Assembly: GCA_964547995.1 (NCBI GenBank)
Contig: CAZJRB010000106.1
Location: 1 to 27,210, forward strand
Reading direction: 5' to 3'
Source: CAZJRB01 sp964547995
GTDB lineage: Bacteria > Planctomycetota > Planctomycetia > Pirellulales > Thermoguttaceae
Length of the DNA: 27,210 nt
Under the pieces are notes generated by a model. It was not told the origin of the DNA, ran no database searches, and saw only the letters and a program-made list of their open reading frames with translations. Numbering within the stretch: the first letter of the stretch is position 1; each line of letters opens with the position of its first letter. Made by a program: the position numbers and the translations under genes. Shown piece after piece: positions 1 to 7,459 of this stretch.

Positions 1-900
1 CTACGTGAAATCCGACCGATGGAACGCCATGTGGACACAATACAAACGGATCGAACGGCAACGTTCTCCATCCAACACTACGTAGAAACGAGCCTGCACC
101 CAAACCTTGTCGAATATCTCAGTCTCGTTGTTTTCCACGTAGCGCCGTAGACCATAGGCGCACAAATCCGCGACTTGAACCATCGCCGTCAGTTCGCTGT
201 CTACAAAAAGAGGGGTCTCAATTATGTTCTTTATCTGAGTCCAGAAAGTCCCAGTCCGGTGAAATGTTTTCATCAGTTCCGTGTGTTTTCGCGCGATAGT
301 CTGGTTGTTGTCGTGAATGAGAACACCAAATGCCTTCTTGTCCGGATCGGTGGATATCGCCTGCAAATACTGTTCATATCGTGAAACGACTTGTTCAAAC
401 GCCTGCTCATCAACTGACCGTTCCGCCCGAGCGGGGTCAAAATAGACTTTGTCGATACATTCCGCAAACATTCTTGCGAATCCCCAGTTGCCCACACAGT
501 CGGCAACGTCCAGAACGAATCGCTTTCGTTCATCGTAGCTCAGATGGATGTAGTCCGCAGTATGCTTGTAATTCTTCCGCGTCTGCCGATAATGCTTATT
601 CTTGTGTTGGGCTTGCAGCCGAAGCAACTCCGCTTTTCGCAAACGCTCAACCTCACGCCGACGCACACCGCGAATCAATGTGTCGAAACCTGGCACTCTT
701 TTCTGTTCGATGTATCTTCTGAGCAACCACGCCGTATGGATCTCTGCATTGCCCAAATCGTACCTCTCCTTGATGTGTCTGATTTCGCGATCACAGTCGT
801 TCCAATGCCAGATTGGGGCAGAAATTCCAGCCAGAACAAAGTGAGACGTGTTTCCTGGAATGTTGGAAGTTCCAGATTCGTCCATGTAGCAGAGATACAC
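1..900 (-). CDS. DUF3800 domain protein
   Basis: Complete 299-residue protein starting at a GTG (898-900) and ending in TAG at the very first base of the window. A GAGGTGG motif a few bases upstream supports the GTG. The N-terminus YLCYMDESG (Asp7-Glu8-Ser9-Gly10) and the late motif VQVADLCAYGLRRY are the two hallmarks of DUF3800, a family with a predicted RNase H-like fold whose acidic residues may bind metal; no activity is firmly established, and members often turn up in mobile or defence-linked loci. The gene is visibly less GC-rich than its neighbours and has no operon partner in view, which suggests horizontal acquisition (inference). A terminator-like hairpin lies in its leader. No signal peptide or membrane segment is seen, so it should be cytoplasmic. 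The family call is firm, the role unknown. Confidence 0.85.
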   Translation of the reverse strand: MYLCYMDESGTSNIPGNTSHFVLAGISAPIWHWNDCDREIRHIKERYDLGNAEIHTAWLLRRYIEQKRVPGFDTLIRGVRRREVERLRKAELLRLQAQHKNKHYRQTRKNYKHTADYIHLSYDERKRFVLDVADCVGNWGFARMFAECIDKVYFDPARAERSVDEQAFEQVVSRYEQYLQAISTDPDKKAFGVLIHDNNQTIARKHTELMKTFHRTGTFWTQIKNIIETPLFVDSELTAMVQVADLCAYGLRRYVENNETEIFDKVWVQARFYVVLDGERCRSIRLYCVHMAFHRSDFT

Positions 901-927
901 CGTACCACCTCATCGGTGAGTGCGCAT

Positions 928-997
928 AAAAAAAGCGACTGGGCTTTTGGGGCGATTCGCCCCAAGACGAGACGCTTGGCGACTCATCCCAGACGCT
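928..997 (-). terminator. terminator-like hairpin in the leader of the DUF3800 gene
   Basis: Read on the minus strand, a 10-bp arm (988-997) pairs with 934-943 with one mismatch and is followed directly by seven T (928-934 as A on the plus strand). The loop contains a second, perfect 9-bp inverted repeat with a one-base centre (TTGGGGCGA at 947-955 and TCGCCCCAA at 957-965). The structure ends about 28 bases before the GTG start at 900. It could end read-through from the upstream oxidoreductase genes, or act as an attenuator if the promoter lies further upstream; the inner repeat could also be an operator. Confidence 0.5.
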
Positions 998-1000
998 AAT

Positions 1001-1031
1001 GTACTATTTGTCGTCCGGCCCCTCCTGTCAA
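1001..1031 (-). promoter_or_regulatory. weak candidate promoter for the DUF3800 gene
   Basis: On the minus strand a perfect TTGACA (1026-1031) is followed 19 bases later by TAGTAC (1001-1006), a poor -10 match. If real, transcription would start just before the terminator-like hairpin at 928-997, giving a structured leader. The long spacer and weak -10 keep confidence low. Confidence 0.25.
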
Positions 1032-1250
1032 GTGAGACTACGGCCAAAGACCGGATTTTGTCGATTTCTCGTCCTGATCCCCGACAGACACCCTCCGTTC
1101 GGCCTAGCACGTACCCCCATTATGTGGGTTATGTTAGCCCTTTCACGAATGCCCGCCAGAATCACTCTGAGGGGGTCCATTGCCACGGCTCGCTGCAAAG
1201 CACTTTGCGTTTGACGAAGCAGTGGCACGCTACGGTCGGATGTCTCCAGG
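1032..1250. other. gene-free spacer with short palindromes
   Basis: No convincing gene is seen here. A perfect inverted repeat GCAAAG-CA-CTTTGC lies at 1195-1208, and TGCCAC at 1181-1186 is inverted as GTGGCA at 1222-1227, so 1181-1227 can fold as a nested hairpin just beyond the stop of the upstream Gfo/Idh gene. It lacks a T-tract, so it is not a standard terminator. Confidence 0.4.
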
Positions 1251-2561
1251 TTAGGAGAAAGGATCGAACTGTCCGGGCATCGGGATTGGGTACTGGCCGT
1301 CGGGGCCCTTCTCGACCGGCGCCGGGGCGTTCCAGGCCAGGTTGTCGGGCATCTGGCTCTTGCCCTTGGCGACCAGGTCGTCCCACTTGACGACCTTCCC
1401 GGAGTAGTTGGCCACCCGGCCCAGAACTGCCGTAAAGCTGCTGGTGGCGCCGTAGAAGCCCTCGTTGTATCGTTTCCCGGCGCGGAGCGTGGCGATCAGG
1501 TCGGTCTGCTCCTGCTGGTGGCCGCCAACTCCCCGGCCGCTGAACTTCCATTCATTCTCGCCCTCGATACGGCCGGGTCTTGCGATACCCTTGCAACCGT
1601 GGGCGTGCTCGGAGACGCTTCCCCAGCAGCCGCGCATGTGCCGGCACTGGCTATACATCTTCGTGCCGTCGGCGTAGGTGAACTCGACGAAGTGGTGGTC
1701 GAAGATCTGGCCGGTGCCCTTATTGTTGCCGAGGTACCGGGCCGTGCATCCGCCCATGCCGTTGGCCTCGACGGGATGCTCGTCGCCCCGCATCCAGTTG
1801 CCGATGTCGAGGTTGTGGACGTGCTGCTCGCCGATGTTGTCGCCGCTGAGCCAGCAGAAATGGTACCAGTTGTGTACCTGGTACTGCATTTCGGTCATTC
1901 CTTCGGCGCGTCCGCGGTTCCAGATTCCGCCGCCGTTCCAGTAGACCCGCGTGAAGAGGATGTCGCCGATCGCGCCCTCCTGGAGCTTCTTGACCGTTTC
2001 GATGTAGTTTGGCTGGTGGCGGCGCTGGAGGCCGACACCGACGGTCAGTCCCTTTTCGTCGGCCATCTTGCTGGCTTCGATCAGGGTCTTGAAGCCCGGG
2101 GCGTCGACACAGCACGGTTTCTCCATGAAGACCTGCTTGCCGGCTTCGATGGCCGCCTTGTATACCATCGGGCGAAATCCCGGCGGCGTGGCCGTCGTGA
2201 CCAGATCGCAGTCGGTGGCGATGGCCTTCTTGTAGGCGTCCAGGCCGACAAACACGCGGTCCTTGGGTACGTCGACCTGGTCCTTGTATTTCTTCTTCAG
2301 GCCGTCAAGAGAACCGGTTGCCCTGTTCTCGAACGCGTCGGCCACGGCGACCAGCTTGACGCCCTTGTCGGCGTTCATCTGCTGGGCAACGGCGCCCGTA
2401 CCCCGACCGCCGGCCCCGATCAACACCACCTTGATCACGTCGTCCCCGGCCGCGTGTGCCGACCGGGCAATGCTCAATCCGCCGGCCAGCGTAACACCGG
2501 CGGCAGCCGCAGAGGAACTCTTCAAAAAGTCCCGTCGCGAGGGATTCGTCTTGTCGCTCAT
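1251..2561 (-). CDS. Tat-exported Gfo/Idh/MocA family oxidoreductase (copy 1)
   Basis: A 436-residue protein. Residues 1-38 form a twin-arginine signal (SRRDFLK followed by an Ala/Gly-rich hydrophobic stretch ending SAHA), so it is predicted to be exported folded. The Rossmann dinucleotide motif GAGGRGTG is at about 49-56, and the family's catalytic-lysine motif EKP is at 147-149, followed by a C-terminal alpha/beta domain with HNLDIGNW near 249-256. The family uses NAD(P) on sugars and related polyols; the substrate cannot be read from sequence. The start is set by an AAGGAG eight bases upstream. It lies downstream of a close paralog and a SUMF1-domain gene on the same strand. The Tat signal and leader are nearly the same as in the paralog, showing tandem duplication. 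A periplasmic NAD(P)-type enzyme probably carries a tightly bound cofactor (inference). Confidence 0.9.
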   Translation of the reverse strand: MSDKTNPSRRDFLKSSSAAAAGVTLAGGLSIARSAHAAGDDVIKVVLIGAGGRGTGAVAQQMNADKGVKLVAVADAFENRATGSLDGLKKKYKDQVDVPKDRVFVGLDAYKKAIATDCDLVTTATPPGFRPMVYKAAIEAGKQVFMEKPCCVDAPGFKTLIEASKMADEKGLTVGVGLQRRHQPNYIETVKKLQEGAIGDILFTRVYWNGGGIWNRGRAEGMTEMQYQVHNWYHFCWLSGDNIGEQHVHNLDIGNWMRGDEHPVEANGMGGCTARYLGNNKGTGQIFDHHFVEFTYADGTKMYSQCRHMRGCWGSVSEHAHGCKGIARPGRIEGENEWKFSGRGVGGHQQEQTDLIATLRAGKRYNEGFYGATSSFTAVLGRVANYSGKVVKWDDLVAKGKSQMPDNLAWNAPAPVEKGPDGQYPIPMPGQFDPFS

Positions 2562-2612
2562 CCTCGTATCTCCTTGAACTGGGGGGAAATGGCAAACCGG
2601 CCAGCGCCGGTT
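2562..2612 (-). promoter_or_regulatory. leader hairpin of Gfo/Idh copy 1, shared with copy 2
   Basis: The leader just before the ATG holds a 7-bp inverted repeat AACCGGC (2595-2601) / GCCGGTT (2606-2612) followed by the AAGGAG ribosome site. The same hairpin, flanked by near-identical bases, occurs before copy 2, so it was duplicated with the gene or kept for a regulatory or RNA-stability role. Confidence 0.45.
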
Positions 2613-2723
2613 CGGAAGGTTAGTAAAGTGAGTTCATTGTAACGACTGCGGGTCCGTTGTGCAAAACAGTGGCCGAAGTGGGGGGCATGGACGCTTTTTC
2701 TTGGGGGTTTCTCGCGTTTCCCT

Positions 2724-2827
2724 CGTTCCCAAGCTCCGGCTTGGAAACGTGGTCCGGAAAGCTCTGCTTCGCTGCTCGCGAAGCGAAGCTTCGTAGGGTT
2801 CGGTTCCCAAGTTGAAGCTTGGGAACC
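2724..2827. repeat. paired palindromes of the TTCCCAAGC type between the Gfo/Idh paralogs
   Basis: Two 26-bp palindromic arms, at 2724-2749 and 2802-2827, each carry TTCCCAAGC facing its complement across a 4-base centre. Between them lies a further hairpin in which GCTTCG faces CGAAGC (about 2766-2785). No ORF, transposase or T-tract accompanies it. This fits a non-autonomous palindromic intergenic repeat; similar palindromes are known to me from other bacterial genomes, but I cannot confirm copy number here. Confidence 0.6.
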
Positions 2828-2834
2828 AGGCGTG

Positions 2835-2872
2835 AAGAAAAGGCCGGCGGCGAGTCGCGCTCGCCGCCGGCC
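2835..2872 (-). terminator. intrinsic terminator after Gfo/Idh copy 2
   Basis: A perfect 13-bp stem (GGCCGGCGGCGAG at 2842-2854, complement at 2860-2872) with a 5-base loop is followed on the minus strand by TTTTCTT. It begins 34 bases after the stop of the 2906-4177 gene. This is the clearest rho-independent terminator in the window and implies copy 1 downstream is transcribed at least partly from its own promoter. Confidence 0.8.
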
Positions 2873-2905
2873 CTGTTTCTCGCTTCGAAAGAGCGGAACG
2901 GCCGA

Positions 2906-4177
2906 TCAGTACGGCTTGTACTGGCCGGGAACCGCAACCGGGTAATTGCCGTTGGCATCGGGCACGACCGGCGGCTTGCTGTTCATCGTCAGCTTGTCGT
3001 GATCCTCGTAGATCATCAGCGGCTTGCCTTTCTTGGCCAAGTCGTCCCAGCGGACCACTTGACCCGAGTAGCTCGCCATCCGGCCGAGGACCGCGGTGAA
3101 GCTGCTGGTGGCGCCGTACCAGCCGTCGTTGCACTTCTCGTTCTTCTTGATGGCGGTGATCAGGTCGGCGTGCTCCTGCTGGTAAGGGCCGGCCCCTTTT
3201 CCGCCGCGCGAGCTGACGCCGCCGGCGCCCTTGGTGCCGTGGGCGGCCTCGGAGACGCTGTTCCAGCAGCCGCGGATGTGCCGGCACTGGCTGTACATCT
3301 TCCGGCCGTCGGCGTACGTGAACTCGACGAAGTGGTGGTCGAAGATCTCGCCGTGGTCCTTGCCTTTGCGGACCTCGCGCCCGCCCATCGCGTTGGCCTC
3401 GACCGGGTGATCGCCCATCACCCAATTGCCGATGTCGAGGTTGTGGACGTGCTGCTCGCAGATGTTGTCGCCGCAGAGCCAGACGAAGTAGTACCAGTTG
3501 CGCATCTGGTATTCCATTTCGGTTTGTTCGGGCTTCCGGCCGCGGACCCAGACGCCGCCGCCGTTCCAGTAGACGCGGGTGAAGATGATATCGCCGTACT
3601 TGCCGTCCTGGATTTCCTTGATGCCCTGGATATAGCTGCCCTGGTGACGGCGTTGCAGTCCGACGACGACCTTCAGGCCCTTCTCGTCGGCCATCTTGTT
3701 GGTTTCCATCAGCATGTTGAAGCCGGGGGCGTCGGTGCAGCAGGGTTTCTCCATGAAGACGTGCTTGCCGGCCTCGATCGCGGCGCGATGATGGATCGGC
3801 CGGAAGCCGGGCGATGTGGCGATGACACAGACGTCGCAACCGGAATCGATTGCCTTGCGGTACGCGTCAAAGCCCCAGAATGTCTTCTCCGGCGGCACCT
3901 TGAACCGGCCCGCGGCGCCCTTGGCCTTGTCCTCGAACGCGTCGGCCACGGCGACGATCTTCGTGGGCGTTTCGGTCATCTGGCCGCCCTTCATGAAATC
4001 GCTGGCGGCGCCGTTGCCGCGCCCGCCGCAGCCGATCAGACACGCCTTCAGCTCGCCGCTTTCCGCTGCGTGGGCGGATCGGGCGATATTCAATCCACCG
4101 GCCAGCGTAAGGCCGGCCGCTGCCGCCGTGGAACCTTTCAAAAAGTCCCGTCGCGAAGGATTCTTCTTGTCGCTCAT
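2906..4177 (-). CDS. Tat-exported Gfo/Idh/MocA family oxidoreductase (copy 2)
   Basis: A 423-residue paralog of the gene at 1251-2561, with the same order of parts: twin-arginine signal (SRRDFLKGS, ending SAHA), Rossmann motif GCGGRGNG, EKPCC motif, and HNLDIGNW in the C-terminal domain. The ATG at 4175-4177 is chosen because an AAGGAG lies eight bases upstream exactly as in copy 1; an in-frame ATG 39 bases earlier would put extra residues before the Tat signal and has no ribosome site. It is 66 bases downstream of the SUMF1-domain gene, so the two probably share a transcript, which ends at the terminator at 2835-2872. Sequence differences are spread through the C-terminal half and the C-terminus, suggesting different substrates or partners (inference). 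Confidence 0.9.
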   Translation of the reverse strand: MSDKKNPSRRDFLKGSTAAAAGLTLAGGLNIARSAHAAESGELKACLIGCGGRGNGAASDFMKGGQMTETPTKIVAVADAFEDKAKGAAGRFKVPPEKTFWGFDAYRKAIDSGCDVCVIATSPGFRPIHHRAAIEAGKHVFMEKPCCTDAPGFNMLMETNKMADEKGLKVVVGLQRRHQGSYIQGIKEIQDGKYGDIIFTRVYWNGGGVWVRGRKPEQTEMEYQMRNWYYFVWLCGDNICEQHVHNLDIGNWVMGDHPVEANAMGGREVRKGKDHGEIFDHHFVEFTYADGRKMYSQCRHIRGCWNSVSEAAHGTKGAGGVSSRGGKGAGPYQQEHADLITAIKKNEKCNDGWYGATSSFTAVLGRMASYSGQVVRWDDLAKKGKPLMIYEDHDKLTMNSKPPVVPDANGNYPVAVPGQYKPY

Positions 4178-4224
4178 CCTCGTATCTCCTTGAACTGGGG
4201 AATTGAAACCGGCCACGGCCGGTT
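4178..4224 (-). promoter_or_regulatory. leader hairpin of Gfo/Idh copy 2
   Basis: A perfect 8-bp inverted repeat AACCGGCC (4207-4214) / GGCCGGTT (4217-4224) sits upstream of the same AAGGAG and start context as copy 1. The bases on either side, including TAACCTTCCG before the hairpin on the minus strand, are also shared, so the duplicated unit includes the leader. Confidence 0.45.
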
Positions 4225-4243
4225 CGGAAGGTTAAGAAAACGA

Positions 4244-5734
4244 TCACTCCTTGCCCGCTTGGGCCTCTTTGTACTCCTTGATCTCCTGCCAATCCGGCTC
4301 ATACACCTTCGCCTCCTCCGCACTGGGGACCTTCAGCGGCCGCACCACGCGGAAACCGGGCGCGTAGACCTCCGTATTGTAGTAAATGCTCTTGGGAATC
4401 TGCGGGTCCTGCATCCGCCAGTTGTCGTGCGAGCCGATCCGGGCCGCGCTGCGGAGCCGGTCGGGGTCGTCGTCAAAGCACCCCCCACGCGCAACGCGCG
4501 GGTCCCGCTCCTTCGGAACCGCCAGGGGGGATTTCACGGTCTTCCCGTCATACTGCTTGTAATAATCGGGGATGTACTGGTCCAGGCACCACTCGGCCAC
4601 GTTCCCGTGCATGTCGAAAAGCCCCCACGGATTCGGCTTCTTCAGGCCGACCTTCATGTACCCTTCCTTGTCCTCGGTGTTGTCGAAGTACCAGCCGTAA
4701 TCGTCCAGTTTCTCCGGATCGTCGCCGAAGGAGTAAGCCGTCGTGGTGCCGGCGCGGCAGGCGTATTCCCACTCGGCCTCGGTCGGCAGCCGGTAGAACC
4801 GGCCCGTCTTCGCCGAGAGCCACTTGCAGTAGAGCCGGGCGGCAAGCTGGCTCATGCAGATCGCCGGAAACCCTTCCTTACCCATCCCGAACGTCATGTC
4901 CGTGTAGGGCTTCGTCGGCTTGGTGATCGCGTCCCAGAGCAGCTCGCGCTCCGATTTGAATTGGTCGAGTTCGTCGGCCTTGACGTCGGGATGTTCCTGC
5001 CGGAGCTTCATCTCCCGGCGGTCGCGGTCGATATCCAGGCCGAACAGATCGTATTCGTCCCAGGTGACTTCGCACTTGCCCATCCAGAACGGTTCGATCT
5101 CGACCTCGTGCTGCGGGCCCTCGACGCTGACCCGCTTGCCGTCCGCGTCCTTGACCTCCTTGCCCTTCTTGTCGAGCAGCCAACGGCCCTCTTCGGTCTC
5201 GGGGCTGCCCATTGTGAACTTGCCGCCGGGGATCGGCACCATGTCGAACGTGGCGTCGGTGGCCGGGATCGTTTCGGTATACGGCTTCATCTCCGCCTCG
5301 GTCTCGGCCACCGAATCGGGATTCTCGGTCGGCTCGGGCAGCCACTTGACCGTCACGATATACGTCGGGTCGTTTTCATCAATGACCGGCTCTTTGCCGG
5401 GCTTCTTTTTCGCAGGGGCCTTCTCCGCCGGTTTCTTCTCTACCTCTGCCGGATCATCTACGCCCTCCTTCGCCGCGAGTGCCGCCGGCTCCTTCTCCGC
5501 CGGCTTCTGTTCTACCGTTTTCTCGTCCGAAGGCTTCGCTTCGGCCGGTTCGGCCTTCTGATCACCCGCAGGGTCACCTTTTTTGGCATCCACAGCGGGG
5601 GCCTTTTCCGGGGTCTTCTTTCCCTTCGTTGCCGAACCTGGGGGCTGACACCCCCACTGGACCGTCAGAACCAGTCCAAGCAGCAGCAAGAAAAACATTT
5701 GCCAAACACACCGGCGGCGGAGTACGCTAGTCAT
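4244..5734 (-). CDS. SUMF1/FGE-sulfatase-domain lipoprotein, lacking the FGE cysteine pair
   Basis: About 496 residues from the ATG at 5732-5734. A hydrophobic signal ending in VQWGC gives a probable lipobox. It is followed by roughly 110 residues of Lys/Pro/Ala/Glu-rich linker, then a SUMF1 (formylglycine-generating-enzyme-like) domain from about residue 165: MVPIPGGKFTMGSPE, EVTWDEYDLF, YRLPTEAEWEYACRAGT, FDMHGNVAEWC and a C-terminal GFRVVRP. True aerobic FGE needs a cysteine pair in the RGGS-x-x-C-H-x-x-Y-C segment; here the equivalent reads RGGCFDDDPDRLRSAAR and lacks it. It is therefore probably not the sulfatase activator but a surface-anchored binding or structural domain. An alternative ATG at 5758 would lengthen the N-terminus by eight residues. 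It leads the probable operon with Gfo/Idh copy 2. Confidence 0.85.
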   Translation of the reverse strand: MTSVLRRRCVWQMFFLLLLGLVLTVQWGCQPPGSATKGKKTPEKAPAVDAKKGDPAGDQKAEPAEAKPSDEKTVEQKPAEKEPAALAAKEGVDDPAEVEKKPAEKAPAKKKPGKEPVIDENDPTYIVTVKWLPEPTENPDSVAETEAEMKPYTETIPATDATFDMVPIPGGKFTMGSPETEEGRWLLDKKGKEVKDADGKRVSVEGPQHEVEIEPFWMGKCEVTWDEYDLFGLDIDRDRREMKLRQEHPDVKADELDQFKSERELLWDAITKPTKPYTDMTFGMGKEGFPAICMSQLAARLYCKWLSAKTGRFYRLPTEAEWEYACRAGTTTAYSFGDDPEKLDDYGWYFDNTEDKEGYMKVGLKKPNPWGLFDMHGNVAEWCLDQYIPDYYKQYDGKTVKSPLAVPKERDPRVARGGCFDDDPDRLRSAARIGSHDNWRMQDPQIPKSIYYNTEVYAPGFRVVRPLKVPSAEEAKVYEPDWQEIKEYKEAQAGKE

Positions 5735-5840
5735 ACGAAGAAGCCTCGAACAATTCATGGAAAGGAAACTTGAAACCTCGGTCAATGGTTGGTTCAAAAT
5801 GTCTTCAAAAAACAGAGGGATTTCCAAATTGGATTGCAGG

Positions 5841-6923
5841 ATGCACCGGAGCGATGGTCCCGGTTTCAAGCGTCATACGGTAGGGCCTGCCCCGGCAGGA
5901 AGGCAATGGGTTGTAGGGTTTGCGTTGGCTGGCGTTCTTTTTGCTGTAACGGCGCCGGCAGGCGAGCCGGTCTCGAATCGCTTCGAGTTCAGCCGACCGG
6001 AAATGGGCGTTCCCGTCAGGGTTGTATTGTATGCTCCCGATAATGCCGCCGCAACCACCGCGGCCGAAGCCGCTTTTGCCCGCATTGCTGAACTCAACTC
6101 TATACTAAGCGATTACGACCCCGAAAGCGAGTTGCGGCGGCTCGGTAATGCCACCTCCGAGGGGAAAAGCGTGCCGGTCAGTAAGGACCTGTGGCGGGTC
6201 CTGGTCCGTTCTCAAGACGTGTCGACCCGGTCGGACGGGGCATTCGACGTCACCGTGGGCCCGGTCGTCCGGCTCTGGCGTCGTGCCCGGCGCCGCGGCC
6301 AACTGCCCGCGCCCGATCGGCTTGCCGCCGCTCGGAAACTCGTGGGATATCAGCTCCTCCAACTGGATCAAGAAAACCGGTCGGTCAAACTGGGCAAGCC
6401 CGACATGTGGCTCGACCTCGGCGGGATCGCCAAGGGCTACGCGGTGGACGAGGCCCTTGCGGTATTGCGGAAGCACGGGATCAGCCGGGCGCTGGTCGAC
6501 GCGGGCGGCGACATGGTGTTGGGCGCCCCTCCGCCGGGCAAGCAGGGCTGGCGGATCGGCATCGCACCGCTGGAGCCGGACGGCCCGCCGAGCCAGATCC
6601 TCTCGTTGGCCAACGTCGCGGTCGCCACCTCCGGCGACACCTGGCAGTTCGTCGTCATCGACGGTCGCCGCTACTCCCACATCGTCGATCCCAAGACCGG
6701 CGTGGGACTCACAGATCACAGCAGCGTCACGGTCGTCGCTCCCGACGGCATCACCGCCGACAGCCTCGCCTCGGCCGTAAGCGTGCTGGGCCCGAATAAC
6801 GGCCTCAAGCTAATCGAAGCCACCCCGAACACCGAAGCCTTCATCGTCCGCGCCCCCAAAGCCAAACCCGAAACCCATCAATCCACCGGCTGGAAGGGAC
6901 TCCCACGGATGGAGAGCAAGTAG
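5841..6923 (+). CDS. apbE: secreted ApbE-family FAD:protein FMN transferase
   Basis: A 360-residue protein if it starts at the ATG at 5841; ATGs at 5757 and 5799 are in frame but lie before the signal sequence, and none has a strong ribosome site. A hydrophobic segment (VVGFALAGVLFAVTAPAG) suggests a cleaved signal peptide. ApbE enzymes move FMN from FAD to a Thr/Ser of exported redox proteins and need magnesium. Supporting motifs are DGAFDVTVGPVVRLW, LDLGGIAKGYAVDEAL, ALVDAGGDMVLG, VATSGD and YSHIVDPKTG. It is divergent from the SUMF1 gene with only about 106 bases between the chosen starts. Its last 38 codons are repeated downstream in the 258-bp duplication. A second ApbE lies at 21931. 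No flavinylated target is encoded next to it. Confidence 0.85.
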   Translation: MHRSDGPGFKRHTVGPAPAGRQWVVGFALAGVLFAVTAPAGEPVSNRFEFSRPEMGVPVRVVLYAPDNAAATTAAEAAFARIAELNSILSDYDPESELRRLGNATSEGKSVPVSKDLWRVLVRSQDVSTRSDGAFDVTVGPVVRLWRRARRRGQLPAPDRLAAARKLVGYQLLQLDQENRSVKLGKPDMWLDLGGIAKGYAVDEALAVLRKHGISRALVDAGGDMVLGAPPPGKQGWRIGIAPLEPDGPPSQILSLANVAVATSGDTWQFVVIDGRRYSHIVDPKTGVGLTDHSSVTVVAPDGITADSLASAVSVLGPNNGLKLIEATPNTEAFIVRAPKAKPETHQSTGWKGLPRMESK

Positions 6924-6926
6924 TAC

Positions 6927-7065
6927 GGGTGCCATGGTCCACGCTTGCGTGGCCATGCGGAACTGGAGGAAACGTATTCCCACGCCAAATCTCCGTTGCG
7001 ACCCTGCGCGACCGACAGCAAATGCCCTCCAACACATGCCCACGGCGAGCGTGGGCATGGTACCC
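6927..7065. repeat. palindromic element D, copy 1
   Basis: The ends are inverted relative to each other: GGGTGCCATG at 6927-6936 faces CATGGTACCC at 7056-7065. Each end is itself a hairpin (CCACGC-TT-GCGTGG at the left; CATGCCCACG facing CGTGGGCATG at the right). It starts a few bases after the apbE stop and has no ORF or T-tract. This resembles a small non-autonomous inverted-repeat element. Confidence 0.65.
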
Positions 7066-7066
7066 T

Positions 7067-7181
7067 GCTAATCGAAGCCACCCCGAACACCGAAGCCTTC
7101 ATCGTCCGCGCCCCCAAAGCCAAACCCGAAACCCATCAATCCACCGGCTGGAAGGGACTCCCACGGATGGAGAGCAAGTAG
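7067..7181 (+). pseudogene. duplicated 3' fragment of apbE
   Basis: The second unit of the tandem duplication repeats the last 37-38 codons of apbE up to its TAG (7179-7181), with no start, signal or catalytic motifs. It is a by-product of the duplication and not a gene. Confidence 0.85.
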
Positions 7182-7184
7182 TAC

Positions 7185-7323
7185 GGGTGCCATGGTCCAC
7201 GCTTGCGTGGCCATGCGGAACTGGAGGAAACGTATTCCCACGCCAAATCTCCGTTGCGACCCTGCGCGACCGACAGCAAATGCCCTCCAACACATGCCCA
7301 CGGCGAGCGTGGGCATGGCACCC
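7185..7323. repeat. palindromic element D, copy 2
   Basis: Same element as at 6927-7065, 258 bases downstream, ending CATGGCACCC rather than CATGGTACCC. This version restores a perfect match of the terminal ten bases to the left end. Confidence 0.65.
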
Positions 7324-7357
7324 TGGCAAGATTCCCGGCCGATTTCGTCCCAAATCG

Positions 7358-7386
7358 TTGACAAATCCACCAAAATGGGGTATCGT
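7358..7386 (+). promoter_or_regulatory. candidate sigma70-type promoter
   Basis: A consensus TTGACA (7358-7363), a 17-base spacer and TATCGT (7381-7386; four of six) lie just beyond the duplication and 74 bases before the ATG of the membrane protein at 7460. TAGAAT at 7432 is an alternative -10 but lacks a matching -35. Confidence 0.5.
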
Positions 7387-7459
7387 CCACTGGGTCTTCG
7401 TCTGCCCTGCGAGGCAAATGGAGATTTTGTGTAGAATAACGAGTTGCTGCCATTCAATC

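Larger units (their letters stand above)
6809..7324. repeat. 258-bp tandem duplication: apbE 3' end plus palindromic element
   Basis: 6809-7066 is repeated head to tail as 7067-7324 with only one difference noticed by eye (T at 7061, C at 7319). Each unit has the last ~115 bases of apbE, including its TAG, and then a nested palindrome of about 139 bases. The near identity points to a recent event or to ongoing copy-number change. Confidence 0.9.

Noticed and set aside
4244..5734. Calling the SUMF1 protein the formylglycine-generating enzyme for the nearby sulfatase
   Set aside because: The cysteine pair required for FGE catalysis is missing from the RGG segment.
2819..5773. Very long open frame on the plus strand (984 codons) opposite the Gfo/Idh and SUMF1 genes
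   Set aside because: It is antisense to three well-supported genes, has low-complexity composition and no domain, and is explained by high-GC codon bias.
6809..7324. CRISPR-like repeats
   Set aside because: Only two long tandem units, which include coding sequence; no short regular repeats with unique spacers and no cas genes.
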